From Desulfobacterales bacterium (lineage in GTDB: Bacteria; Desulfobacterota; Desulfobacteria; Desulfobacterales; UBA11574): a stretch of 31,606 nucleotides of DNA. The stretch covers positions 1 to 31,606 of the forward strand of contig JAAXQD010000014.1 in assembly GCA_012974475.1 (NCBI GenBank), read 5' to 3'. Positions within the stretch are counted from its first letter, which is position 1. Each line of letters opens with the position of its first letter. The notes beneath the pieces are model-generated. The model searched no databases. It was not told the origin of the DNA and saw only the letters and a program-made list of their open reading frames with translations. A program made the translations under genes and the position numbers. Of the stretch, positions 15,209-23,582 are shown piece by piece.

Positions 15209-16384
15209 TCAGGTGTACAGATGAAATCTTTTGCTAGCTTCTGTAAACGTTTTCAGACCCTCCAACCAGGATTTTTCGATTTGGTCGATATCGTCTAAAT
15301 TTTGGATACGCCGCCGTATCGATGGATCTCCGATGATAAGGTCGATGGGCTGTCTTTCAAACTCATACTCATAGGGTGGCCCCTTCCATTGAAATCGGTC
15401 GCCGTGATGGGAAATGACAGCCTGAAGCAGTCTGAGGGTCGTGATATATGGCATGAATTCATATGGATTTGTTACGTGGATCTGAAATCCTTTGCAGGCT
15501 GAGCCTTTCCATTTGTTGGACGTGGGTTCAAATACAACCGGCCTGAGTATGATTCCCGGAAATTTATTTTTATCCAAAGTTGACAACAGCAGCTCCGGAT
15601 TCATAAACGGAGCGCCGAAAATTTCAAACGGGAGGGTCGTTCCCCTGCCTTCGGAAACATTGGTTCCTTCCCACAATACCTGCCCGGGGTAAACCATGGC
15701 CGATACCGGCGATGGAAGGTTAGGGGACGGAGAGATCCACGGCAGGCCGGTATCCTGGAAAAACATCTTCCGTTTCCAGCCTTGCATGGGGATCACTTCA
15801 AGGTCGGCGTCGATATGGTGGTCATGGTTGATTAAAAGTGAAAGTTCGCCGATGGTCAATCCATGACGCATGGGAATCGGGTATCTTCCCACGAACGAAG
15901 CGCATTCGAGGGTCAAAAGGTTTCCTTCCGTCATGGAGCCGGTTACCGGGTTCGGCCGGTCCAGAACCACCACTTTTTTCCCGTACTTTTTTGCGGCTTC
16001 AAGACAGTAAGACACGGTGTAGATAAAGGTGTAAACCCGTGTGCCCACGTCCTGCAGGTCGATGATCAGGATGTCGATGGGATCCAACATGGTTTTTTCC
16101 GGGATTCGCGTCCGACCGTAAAGACTGAAAACAGGAATTTTAGATGATGGGTGGACCATATCGTCGGATTCGATCATGTTATCCTGTTTTTCTGCAAAAA
16201 GTCCGTGCTGAGGCGAGTATAACGCTTTAAGTCGATCCGGAAATTTCCGACGGATCAGGTCGCCGGCATGGGAAAAGGTTCTGTCCACAGAAGCAGGATT
16301 GCACAGCAGCCCGATTCGATTCCCGAGTATCCACCGGGGTGGAGAATCCATAAAATTTTCAAGACCTGTTTGAATGCAAAACAT
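15209..16384 (-). CDS. NamZ-family (DUF1343) exo-beta-N-acetylmuramidase-like protein
   Basis: 391-residue DUF1343 protein. The family founder, B. subtilis NamZ (YbbC), removes MurNAc from the non-reducing ends of peptidoglycan fragments. Family blocks seen are IGLLCNPASVD near 24-34, IIDLQDVGTRVYTFIY at 107-122, LDRPNP at 141-146, PMRHGLTIGEL at 171-181 and SPNLPS...YPG...EGTNVSEGRGTTLPFEIFGAPF at 220-260. Two oddities: the protein starts directly with the domain and shows no signal peptide, suggesting a cytoplasmic enzyme; and the early block reads SPQHGLF at 57-63, where many relatives have a glutamate in place of Q59. It could supply MurNAc to the MurU-AmgK-like fusion encoded 4.3 kb away. 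The start ATG at 16384 is supported by frame only. Confidence 0.85.
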   Translation of the reverse strand: MFCIQTGLENFMDSPPRWILGNRIGLLCNPASVDRTFSHAGDLIRRKFPDRLKALYSPQHGLFAEKQDNMIESDDMVHPSSKIPVFSLYGRTRIPEKTMLDPIDILIIDLQDVGTRVYTFIYTVSYCLEAAKKYGKKVVVLDRPNPVTGSMTEGNLLTLECASFVGRYPIPMRHGLTIGELSLLINHDHHIDADLEVIPMQGWKRKMFFQDTGLPWISPSPNLPSPVSAMVYPGQVLWEGTNVSEGRGTTLPFEIFGAPFMNPELLLSTLDKNKFPGIILRPVVFEPTSNKWKGSACKGFQIHVTNPYEFMPYITTLRLLQAVISHHGDRFQWKGPPYEYEFERQPIDLIIGDPSIRRRIQNLDDIDQIEKSWLEGLKTFTEASKRFHLYT

Positions 16385-16523
16385 ATTCGGACTTTGGTTT
16401 CATCCTTTCTGGAGATTGGAATCCCAATGGCGTGAACGCCGGTTTTCGCATGTTTTATTTTTACCTATCATAAATAATTGATGTCAAGGGGTATCTTTTT
16501 TAAAAAAGAACTTCTAAAATTTA

Positions 16524-16551
16524 TTGATTTCGTTTTGGAATCTGCTATAAC
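16524..16551 (+). promoter_or_regulatory. Candidate sigma-70 promoter for the hybrid histidine kinase gene
   Basis: TTGATT and TATAAC are separated by 16 bases, about 120 bp upstream of the kinase start, in an AT-rich divergent region shared with the NamZ-family gene. This is pattern matching only. Confidence 0.3.
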
Positions 16552-16668
16552 CCCAAATGAGCTGATGGTGAAGAACAGAGATGTTTAAATAATCTGATTT
16601 TAATGCAAGGAAAACTTTGATGGTCTCCTAAAAAATCCGTTTTGCTCGCTCAGTGACCATACAATACG

Positions 16669-18519
16669 GTGGTTTTGATGAGAAAGATAAGATTTGCAAG
16701 CATATACCTCTTTTCCCTGGCGATAATATTCTTCTTTGTCGGCGCATTCACGGAATGGCATACCATCTCCCTAATGAAATTCAAACCGCTGGGATATCCC
16801 AAACACCTTCATCTTATATTTTTTCTGGCAGGTTTTTTAGCCCTTTGTGCCATTTATTTTGCAGAAAAGATGGAAGTAAATATCCTTTCATCCATGAACA
16901 CAGCCTTGCAAGAAGAAATCGCCCTTCGAAATCAAACGGAAAAAGCACTGAGAAAAAGTGAGGACAAGAACAGAGAGATTTATTCGAAAGCCAAACGTGC
17001 GGAGCAGATTTATCGTTCTCTTCTTCACTCGTCAGCAGATGCCATCGCCACGTATGATCTGAAAGGCAGAACCGTATATATCAGTCCCGCATTCACGAAA
17101 ATATTTGGATGGACCCTGGAGGAGATGAAAGGGAAGCGCATGCCGTTTGTTCCACAATCCGAAAGCGAATCCACCATGGCCATTATCAGAAATCTTGTGG
17201 AGGATGGAACTCAATGCCAGGGTTTTGAGACAAAACGCTACGCAAAAGACGGTCGTTTGTTGGATGTAAGTATCAGTGCTTCTCGTTATAATGATCATGA
17301 AGGAAACCCCATCGGGACACTGGTTATTCTTCGGGACATTTCAGAGAAGAAAAGGCTTGAGAGTCAGCTGCAATACATCGAACGGATGGAAGCCATTGGA
17401 ACGCTGGCCGGAGGTATTGCCCATGATTTTAATAATCTGATGATGGGCATGCTGGGAAATATTTCTTTGATTTTGTATGATATCGGATCAGAGAGTCCAT
17501 ATTACGAAAAATTAAAAAATATTGAAAAATTGATTCAAAGCGGTTCTAAACTGACCAGTCAGCTTCTCGGATACGCAAGAAAAGGTAAATACGAAGTTCG
17601 GCCCACAAATCTAAACCAACTCGTAGAAGAGAGTTCCGAGACATTTGGCAGAACCCGAAAGGAGATCGTAATTCATCGGGAGTTTGCCGAAGATCTATCA
17701 TCCGTAATGGCAGACGAGGCACAGATTCAACAGATTCTCATGAATCTTTTTATCAATGCCGCCGATGCCATGCCCGGGGGTGGAGATCTTTTTCTGAAAA
17801 CCTTGAATGTCACCCATGAAGACATTGGAGATAAACGCTATAAACCGAGATCCGGCGATTATATTTTATTAAAAGTCAGTGATACCGGCACGGGCATGGG
17901 TCAGAAAGTCATGGATCGTATTTTTGAACCGTTTTTCACCACAAAGGACCTGGGCCGGGGATCCGGACTTGGGCTGGCATCCGTATATGGAATTATAAAG
18001 GGGCATGGCGGATATATCGATGTCGAGTCTGAGAAAGGGCGGGGGGCCATCTTCAGTATTTATCTTCCAGCTTCCGAAAAATCGATCCAGAAAACTTTGG
18101 AAATTCCCGAGCGAATCATGGAGGGAAACGAAAACATCCTGCTTGTGGATGATGAAGCACTGGTTATCAATGTCGGTGTCCAGTTGCTTAAAAAGCTTGG
18201 ATACACGGCGCTCGAAGCACAAAGCGGCAGAGAAGCGATCGAGATATTCATGGAGGGTAACCATGCAATAGACATGGTTATTCTGGACATGGTGATGCCC
18301 GATATGAGCGGTGGTGAAGTCTATGACCGGATTAAAAGGATCGATTCCAACGTCAAGGTTCTTCTTTCGAGTGGCTACAGTATTGACGGGCAAGCAGCGG
18401 AAATCTTAAAACGGGGCTGTGAAGGTTTTATTCAAAAACCCTATAGCATGGAAGATTTTTCCAAGAAGATAAGAGAGGTTTTGAACAAACCGCACAAATC
18501 GCCCCATGGTACCATCTGA
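16669..18519 (+). CDS. Membrane-bound PAS hybrid histidine kinase with receiver domain
   Basis: 616-residue sensor kinase. Two transmembrane helices lie at about residues 8-28 and 46-64 with a short loop of some 18 residues between them, then a coiled coil (70-115), a PAS domain (116-228), a dimerisation/phosphoacceptor domain with GGIAHDFNN (H252), a HATPase domain with NLFINAADAMPGGG, DTGTGMG and GRGSGLGLASVYG, and a C-terminal receiver domain from about 492 with the phosphoacceptor in VILDMVMPD. The gene is an orphan: no response regulator with an output domain is adjacent, so the partner is elsewhere or the receiver acts as a phosphate sink. The signal is unknown; the tiny periplasmic loop suggests an internal or membrane cue through PAS. 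The start may be GTG 16669 or ATG 16678, which has GGTGG just upstream. Confidence 0.9.
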   Translation: MVLMRKIRFASIYLFSLAIIFFFVGAFTEWHTISLMKFKPLGYPKHLHLIFFLAGFLALCAIYFAEKMEVNILSSMNTALQEEIALRNQTEKALRKSEDKNREIYSKAKRAEQIYRSLLHSSADAIATYDLKGRTVYISPAFTKIFGWTLEEMKGKRMPFVPQSESESTMAIIRNLVEDGTQCQGFETKRYAKDGRLLDVSISASRYNDHEGNPIGTLVILRDISEKKRLESQLQYIERMEAIGTLAGGIAHDFNNLMMGMLGNISLILYDIGSESPYYEKLKNIEKLIQSGSKLTSQLLGYARKGKYEVRPTNLNQLVEESSETFGRTRKEIVIHREFAEDLSSVMADEAQIQQILMNLFINAADAMPGGGDLFLKTLNVTHEDIGDKRYKPRSGDYILLKVSDTGTGMGQKVMDRIFEPFFTTKDLGRGSGLGLASVYGIIKGHGGYIDVESEKGRGAIFSIYLPASEKSIQKTLEIPERIMEGNENILLVDDEALVINVGVQLLKKLGYTALEAQSGREAIEIFMEGNHAIDMVILDMVMPDMSGGEVYDRIKRIDSNVKVLLSSGYSIDGQAAEILKRGCEGFIQKPYSMEDFSKKIREVLNKPHKSPHGTI

Positions 18520-18618
18520 AGACAGATCTCATTGAGGGCGGAAATGGAGAAGACATCTTCGTAACTTCCCGAAAACGAAATGATTATTGACTTTCCTCCC
18601 GGGTTGTGATTCATTTTT

Positions 18619-18660
18619 ATTGGGTTGTTAAAAACCGGGTCCTCAGGGCCCGGATTCTTT
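18619..18660 (+). repeat. Small hairpin repeat, copy A (terminator-like)
   Basis: GGGTTGTTAAAAACC leads into the hairpin CCGGGTCC-TCA-GGGCCCGG at 18635-18653 and then ATTCTTT. It lies about 100 bp after the histidine kinase gene. On the other strand the same hairpin is followed by TTTTTAAC, so it could act in both directions. The first 25 bases are identical in copies B and C. Confidence 0.7.
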
Positions 18661-18727
18661 GTTCGTGTTGATGTTGGTGTTCAAAGTGGCTTACATTTTT
18701 TTTATACTTTTTTGGAGCGTTAAACCC

Positions 18728-19390
18728 ATGAAACCGATTGTTAAAAAATTCGGAATTATCGGCATATGTTTGGTTTTATTTTCTACAGCGGTATTGGCTG
18801 AAACAAACTATATTAATGACAAAATGAAAATAACACTGCGGACAGGACCGGCAAATGATCGAAAAATAATCGCCTTGCTGAATATCGGCCAAAAAGTTGA
18901 AGTCCTTAAACCCGGCGAGGAATGGACCCAGGTCCGGTTGGACAATGGCAAGGAAGGATGGGTTGTCAGTCGTTTCCTAACGAAAAAAATACCCAGCAGC
19001 ATCGAATTGGAAATGTTAAAAAACAAACACCAGGCACTTTTGGCTCGAGATGTATTGCTTCTGGAAGAAAACAAGACCTTAAAAGCCGAAAACAACGCCT
19101 TTAGCAATGATCTCGCCGGCACAAAAAAAAGACTTCAAGCCCTGGATACATCCTATGAAACGCTGAAGACAGCGTCTACTGAATTTCTCGATCTTCAATC
19201 AAAATATAAAAAAATGAGTGCAAAACTGGCGAAACAGACCCAAAAAGCAGATAAATATGAAGAGGATTTGACAAAACTTCTCTGGAATAAAAATATTAAA
19301 TGGTTTTTAAGCGGAGCGGGTGTACTTATATTGGGCTTTATCATCGGTTTCAGTACCAAACGGCAACGACGACGTTCATCACTGCTTTAA
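18728..19390 (+). CDS. Bacterial SH3 domain protein with coiled coil and C-terminal membrane anchor
   Basis: 220-residue envelope protein of the SH3-and-anchor type (TIGR04211-like). A signal peptide covers about residues 1-24 (hydrophobic core IIGICLVLFSTAVLA), a bacterial SH3 domain follows at about 28-85 (LRTGPANDRKIIALLNIGQKV...GWVVSRFL), then a long coiled coil (about 90-185) and a transmembrane helix near 192-210 with a basic tail RQRRR. Topology is therefore periplasmic with a C-terminal inner-membrane anchor. The role in the family is not firmly known; SH3b domains often bind wall peptides. The frame is open to 18659, but the ATG at 18728 is chosen because GGAG lies upstream and the signal peptide then starts properly. 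Hairpin repeats flank it on both sides. Confidence 0.82.
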   Translation: MKPIVKKFGIIGICLVLFSTAVLAETNYINDKMKITLRTGPANDRKIIALLNIGQKVEVLKPGEEWTQVRLDNGKEGWVVSRFLTKKIPSSIELEMLKNKHQALLARDVLLLEENKTLKAENNAFSNDLAGTKKRLQALDTSYETLKTASTEFLDLQSKYKKMSAKLAKQTQKADKYEEDLTKLLWNKNIKWFLSGAGVLILGFIIGFSTKRQRRRSSLL

Positions 19391-19395
19391 ACTTT

Positions 19396-19460
19396 ATTGG
19401 GTTGTTAAAAACCGGGTCCTCAGGGCCAGGTCAGAGAGTTATGGCTCTGCCTGAAGAATC
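19396..19460 (+). repeat. Small hairpin repeat, copy B (extended form)
   Basis: It begins six bases after the SH3 gene stop. The core GGGTTGTTAAAAACCGGGTC matches copies A and C; the hairpin has one mismatch (GGGCCAGG). It continues into GAGTTATGGCTCTGCCTGAAG, which matches a segment near 7738-7755 after a degenerate core at 7683, so a longer form of the repeat exists. Confidence 0.65.
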
Positions 19461-19730
19461 GCTGGAAGAGTTTGAAGTGAACTAAAGTTTAAAGTGAGCT
19501 AAAGCCCGCCCTGGTGCGACGCGTCGTATATATTTATGGCCCATGCATTATTCCAAACCGGACTTTTTTAGTATAGCGTAGGGGTGATCGGTCTGGGCCA
19601 GGGTTAAGGAATTCTGCCAATCATATAAAATCAGCCAATCGAAGATTTCCTGCAGGGCGCGGTAACACACGGAAAACCCGTTTCAACCGGTTTTCAGAGA
19701 ATCTTCTACCCGACCAAATGGAGGTAATGG
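19461..19730. other. Non-coding leader before the HU-like gene
   Basis: Together with the repeat at 19396-19460 this makes a 340-bp gap. A short direct repeat, AGTGAACTAAAG / AGTGAGCTAAAG, occurs at about 19476-19503. ACCCGTTTCAACCGGTTTTC near 19676 contains a short inverted repeat. The gene's own Shine-Dalgarno, GGAGG, lies at about 19720. No ORF is credible. Confidence 0.45.
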
Positions 19731-20006
19731 ATGAATAAATTGGGGCTTGTCGAGGCGCTTAAAGCGCAATCAGGGTTAACAAAAAACGAAGCTGTAGCGG
19801 TTGTCGACGTATTCTTTAACGAAATGTTGAAGGCTATGGCCAGGGGTGACAGGGTGGAAATTCGTGGCCTTTGCTCGTTTTACGTCAAAAAGTACAAGGC
19901 ATACACCGGCAGGAATCCCAAAACGGGAGAACCGGTTAAAATTCAGGCCAAGCGCCTTCCGTTTTTCAAGTGCGGAAAAGAGCTAAAAGAGAGAGTGGAC
20001 CATTAA
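19731..20006 (+). CDS. HU/IHF-family DNA-binding protein
   Basis: 91-residue DNA-bending nucleoid protein, standard length for the family. The N-terminal helices (MNKLGLVEALKAQSGLTKNEA) and the beta-arm signature GRNPKTGEPVKI at about 62-73 are clear; the conserved proline at the arm tip is within the NPKTGEPV segment. Residues such as VEIRGLCSFYVKKYKA match the core strand, with an unusual cysteine where HU/IHF usually have Phe or Leu. GGAGG lies eight bases before the ATG. A lysine-rich winged-helix gene begins 29 bp after the stop, and the two look like one transcription unit. Whether it acts as homodimeric HU or as an IHF subunit cannot be told. Confidence 0.92.
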   Translation: MNKLGLVEALKAQSGLTKNEAVAVVDVFFNEMLKAMARGDRVEIRGLCSFYVKKYKAYTGRNPKTGEPVKIQAKRLPFFKCGKELKERVDH

Positions 20007-20035
20007 GAAATAACAATAAGAGGGAGGTAGCGGGA

Positions 20036-20374
20036 ATGAAAAAACTGAAAAAAGATTTGCAGGCTCTAAACAAAGAACTCACGGCACTCATAAAAAAAAC
20101 AGAAGCCGTGATGAAGGCGGTTGACAAGATCGGGACCCAGAAGACCGAACAGAAACCAAAAGAGAAAAAGGTTCCGGCACCGAAGAAAACCGGTACGAAA
20201 ACAGCTTTTGATACCGTGATGGGGATTATTTGCCGCTATCGAAAAGGGGTTACCGTCCCCCGGATACAAGAGTTAACCGGATACGATGCAAAAAAGATCG
20301 CAAATATCGTATATAAGGGTAAACAGAGAGGACAAATCAAGTCTATAGATAAAGGCGTTTATTTGGAGGCTTGA
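20036..20374 (+). CDS. Lysine-rich protein with C-terminal winged-helix-like domain
   Basis: 112 residues. The first 28 form a basic helix (KKLKKDLQALNKELTALIKK), residues 35-58 are a lysine/proline-rich linker (EQKPKEKKVPAPKKTG), and residues 60-112 look like a helix-turn-helix or winged-helix fold (FDTVMGIICRYRKGVTVPRI, then LTGYDAKKIANIVYKGKQRG). The layout recalls histone-H1-like or nucleoid proteins, but I do not recognise a named family. The open frame extends back to 19970, overlapping the HU-like gene, but the ATG at 20036 follows GGGAGG and is the better start. The position directly after an HU/IHF gene suggests a role in DNA binding or chromatin. Confidence 0.72.
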   Translation: MKKLKKDLQALNKELTALIKKTEAVMKAVDKIGTQKTEQKPKEKKVPAPKKTGTKTAFDTVMGIICRYRKGVTVPRIQELTGYDAKKIANIVYKGKQRGQIKSIDKGVYLEA

Positions 20375-20740
20375 TGTTACCGTTGGTTCACTACCCGAAT
20401 CGAGCCGATACACCGTTCGGCGTTATCCACGAATCGGTATTGGTTGTCATGCATCAATGGCCGATTTTATATCTCATTGTCGATAGGTGTATGCACCCAT
20501 AGCAAACCTATCTTCAACCAGCGAATAGCCCATTACCCACAACATTCGAAAAAACATTTTCGCTTCATTGGGACAATGCGCCTATGGGTATCCGTAATTC
20601 CGTTCCCGCTACAGACAGGTCTTAAGACCATCGGCACAAGACCCGCTCTGCATTTGCCTTTGATGTATTCTTTAAATCCTGTTGAAGACGGAACTCGATA
20701 CATTTCCGAATAGACTGCTTATCCGTTGATCAAAATATAG
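20375..20740. other. Intergenic region with no recognised feature
   Basis: A 366-bp gap between the winged-helix gene and the PBP gene. I see no credible ORF, RNA gene, repeat from the families elsewhere in the window, or clear terminator. The PBP promoter should lie here. The ATG at 20741 lacks a strong Shine-Dalgarno sequence. Confidence 0.4.
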
Positions 20741-23068
20741 ATGACAAAGAAAAAACCATCCATAGGTGTTGTCTTAAAACGATTGTTTAAGTGGTTGTTG
20801 CCACTTGCGGCTCTCATGGGCGTAGGCATACTGTTATATTGCTGGCACCTTTCCTCCCAGATCGACCAACGTTTTTCAGGTCGGCGATGGCGTATCCCGT
20901 CGAAAGTATTTTCCGACACCACCCTTCTGTATCCCGGGCAACAAATAAATCGACCACTTTTCAACGAAAAACTTCGTCGTCTGGGGTACCGGCAACTTGT
21001 TCTTAATCCACGGAACAAAGGTGAGCTGTATTCGTCGGCATCGGTGGTGAAGCTTTTCCTCCATGATTTATCGATGCCCTCCAGATACAGAGAAGGCGTC
21101 CCGGTTCGCATCCGCTTTAAGGGAAACCGTATAGAATCGATCGCCCATTTAAACACGGGTGAGCCGATGCCGATTTTGGAGCTCGAGCCGGAGGAGGTGA
21201 TGCTGTTCTTTGGCCCGGATCGTGAACAGCGGCGGCTCGTCTCCATCGATCAGGTCCCCCAGCATGTCATCGACGCTGTGCTGGCCATAGAGGACAGCCG
21301 ATTTTACCAACATAAAGGTCTGGACCCAAGGGGGATTTTAAGGGCCATGTATACCAACTTGCGTCACGGGTCCATACGTCAAGGCGGATCGACCATTACC
21401 CAGCAATTGGCAAAAAACTATTTTTTGACTCCCAAAAGAACCGTTGTCCGCAAGTTAAAAGAACTTTTTTTGTCTCTCACCATGGAAACGATGTATGAGA
21501 AAAATGAAATACTCGAAATTTATTTGAATGAAATCTATCTGGGGCAGAAAGCTTCGGTTGCCATATCCGGCATCGGTGAAGCATCCTTTTTTTATTTCGG
21601 AAAATCCGTGATGGACCTTTCCCTGAATGAAGCTGCAACCATCGCCGGAATTATCCGGGGACCCAACTATTATTCTCCGCATATCCATAAAGAACGATGT
21701 CGGAAAAGGAGAAACATGGTGCTGAATGCCATGCACCAGAAGGGATGGATTTCAGATGAAGAACTGAAGACCGTGTTGCCGTTGCCGATAAAAACGGTCG
21801 GTTATGGGGCCTACGGTAAAATAGCGCCGTATTTTATAGATTATCTGTCCGATCAGCTCAAGGAGCTCTATTCTCCCCAAGACTTGTCGAGTCTTGGACT
21901 TTCCATTTATACCACATTGGATACACAGGTTCAAATGGCCGCGGAAAAAGCATTGAAGCGGGGTCTGGAGCGGCTGGAAAAATCGAACCCTTCACTCGTT
22001 CGCAAAGAACCCGGAAAAAGACTGCAAGGGGCCCTCGTCGTCATGCAACCCAAAACAGGATACATCCTGGCCATGGTGGGCGGGCGCGACTACAGTTTGA
22101 GCCAGTTCAATCGAATTACCCAGGCACGGCGGCAGCCCGGAAGTGCATTCAAACCTTTTGTCTATCTGAGTGGGCTGGATACATTAACTCCGGCATCCAT
22201 TCTTTCCAATGAACCGGTAACCTACGAAGTCGATGGAAAAGAATGGCGTCCCCAGAATTATGCCGCGATGACGGCCAAGCGTGTGAGTGTACGACAAGCA
22301 TTGGCAGAATCCATTAATCTGGCAACCGTGGATCTGGCCATGAAGGTGGGTCTGGACAAGGTTGTCAGCACGGCGAAACAGTTCGAGTTTTCGACATCTC
22401 TAAAACCGTATCCATCCATTGCTCTGGGATCCGCTGAGGTGATACCGCTGGAGCTTTCCCGTGCGTATTGTGTTTTTGCTGCAGATGGGGTGTTGCCGTA
22501 CCCGTTGTCCTTGAAAGAGGTTTTGGATGAGAACGGGGAAATTTTGGAACGAAGGCATGTGAGTATCAGACAGGTTGTGACGCCGGAAAAAGCCTTTATT
22601 ATGAGCTCCTTATTGCGGAGTGTCGTGGAGACGGGGACCGCCGGTTCGTTGAGGGCCATGGGAATATCTTTTCCGGTTGGCGGAAAGACCGGTACTACAA
22701 ACGATTATAGAGACGCTTGGTTTGTCGGATACACACCGGACATATTGGCTCTGATTTGGGTGGGGTTTGATAACAACGATTCCATATTCGCTTCAGGTGC
22801 CGGAGCTGCTTTGCCCATCTGGGGCAATCTCATGAATGCCTTGCCTCAATATGTATCCGGGGACTGGTTCAAGATGCCCCCCGGGGTGGTTCAAGGCATT
22901 GTCTGTTCCGAGAGCGGACAACTGGCTTTGAAAAATAGATGTCCCCATCCGGTGGAAGAATATTTTCTGGACGGCCATGTTCCTTCAGACACGTGTCAAA
23001 TCCACGATAGTGAAAGTCAAATCGGAAGGATAATCGATGAACTCAAAGGTTTTATCAATACGTTCTAA
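20741..23068 (+). CDS. mrcB: Bifunctional penicillin-binding protein 1B type (glycosyltransferase/transpeptidase)
   Basis: Class A PBP that polymerises and cross-links peptidoglycan. 775 residues. A single transmembrane helix lies at 17-35. The region at about 60-150 resembles the UB2H domain of PBP1b, which in E. coli binds the activator LpoB. The glycosyltransferase domain has catalytic E184 in AIEDSRFYQHKG and QGGSTITQQLAKN at 214-226. The transpeptidase domain has S468-x-x-K471 (PGSAFK), SIN at 524-526 and KTGTT at 649-653. All key residues are intact. The stop overlaps the next gene (TPR lipoprotein) by 32 bp, implying translational coupling. The lipoprotein's placement is suggestive of a helper, though it is not an LpoB homologue by eye. 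Confidence 0.93.
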   Translation: MTKKKPSIGVVLKRLFKWLLPLAALMGVGILLYCWHLSSQIDQRFSGRRWRIPSKVFSDTTLLYPGQQINRPLFNEKLRRLGYRQLVLNPRNKGELYSSASVVKLFLHDLSMPSRYREGVPVRIRFKGNRIESIAHLNTGEPMPILELEPEEVMLFFGPDREQRRLVSIDQVPQHVIDAVLAIEDSRFYQHKGLDPRGILRAMYTNLRHGSIRQGGSTITQQLAKNYFLTPKRTVVRKLKELFLSLTMETMYEKNEILEIYLNEIYLGQKASVAISGIGEASFFYFGKSVMDLSLNEAATIAGIIRGPNYYSPHIHKERCRKRRNMVLNAMHQKGWISDEELKTVLPLPIKTVGYGAYGKIAPYFIDYLSDQLKELYSPQDLSSLGLSIYTTLDTQVQMAAEKALKRGLERLEKSNPSLVRKEPGKRLQGALVVMQPKTGYILAMVGGRDYSLSQFNRITQARRQPGSAFKPFVYLSGLDTLTPASILSNEPVTYEVDGKEWRPQNYAAMTAKRVSVRQALAESINLATVDLAMKVGLDKVVSTAKQFEFSTSLKPYPSIALGSAEVIPLELSRAYCVFAADGVLPYPLSLKEVLDENGEILERRHVSIRQVVTPEKAFIMSSLLRSVVETGTAGSLRAMGISFPVGGKTGTTNDYRDAWFVGYTPDILALIWVGFDNNDSIFASGAGAALPIWGNLMNALPQYVSGDWFKMPPGVVQGIVCSESGQLALKNRCPHPVEEYFLDGHVPSDTCQIHDSESQIGRIIDELKGFINTF

Positions 23069-23492
23069 ATCATTTTTGGTGTTTTGTGTCCTGGGGTTGG
23101 GGTGGGTCTTTGCAGGGTGTGCGCCGGCTGTTTTAACGCCGTTGCCGGCAGATCAACCGGGTGAACCCCGGCAAACCGAAAAAACGGAGACGCCGGCGGA
23201 AAAACCCAGCCCCCGTGCCCTCGCAGCGTTGCAGCTGACCGATCAGGGGCGGATGTTTTTGGAACGCGGTCAGCCGGATGATGCCATCGGGATACTCGAG
23301 CAGGCGCTCAATCTGAACCCAACCAGCGGCATGAACTACTATTATTTGTCCGAAGCCTGGCTCATGAAAGGGAACAATGCCCAGGCGGCTGAATTTAATC
23401 GTCTTGCGGAAATCTATTTCAAGGATGACAACGAATGGCTGGATCGTTTAATGCAGCAGAGGGAACGGATTAAAAAACAAAAACCCCTATAG
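23037..23492 (+). CDS. TPR-containing lipoprotein
   Basis: 151 residues with a lipoprotein signal peptide: basic start (MNSKVLSIRSKS), hydrophobic core and lipobox VFAGC with the acylated cysteine at about 28. A proline/glutamate-rich linker follows (to about residue 60), then one or two tetratricopeptide repeats (about 62-130; LERGQPDDAIGILEQALNLN and YYYLSEAWLMKGNNAQAAEF) and a charged C-terminus. It starts 32 bp inside the 3' end of the PBP1b-type gene in another frame, so the two are probably coupled. By analogy with outer-membrane lipoprotein activators of PBPs it may assist the synthase, but that is inference only; TPR lipoproteins have many roles. Confidence 0.8.
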   Translation: MNSKVLSIRSKSFLVFCVLGLGWVFAGCAPAVLTPLPADQPGEPRQTEKTETPAEKPSPRALAALQLTDQGRMFLERGQPDDAIGILEQALNLNPTSGMNYYYLSEAWLMKGNNAQAAEFNRLAEIYFKDDNEWLDRLMQQRERIKKQKPL

Positions 23493-23582
23493 TATGTGTC
23501 GTGGGAATCTAACATTGACATGCCACCGGCGTTCACATATGGTCGTACCAACTTTTTTCAATAAAATTAAAGGGGAGATTCT

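Noticed and set aside
20444..20713. 89-codon plus-strand frame before the PBP gene
   Set aside because: No domain, atypical composition and no ribosome binding site; likely chance.
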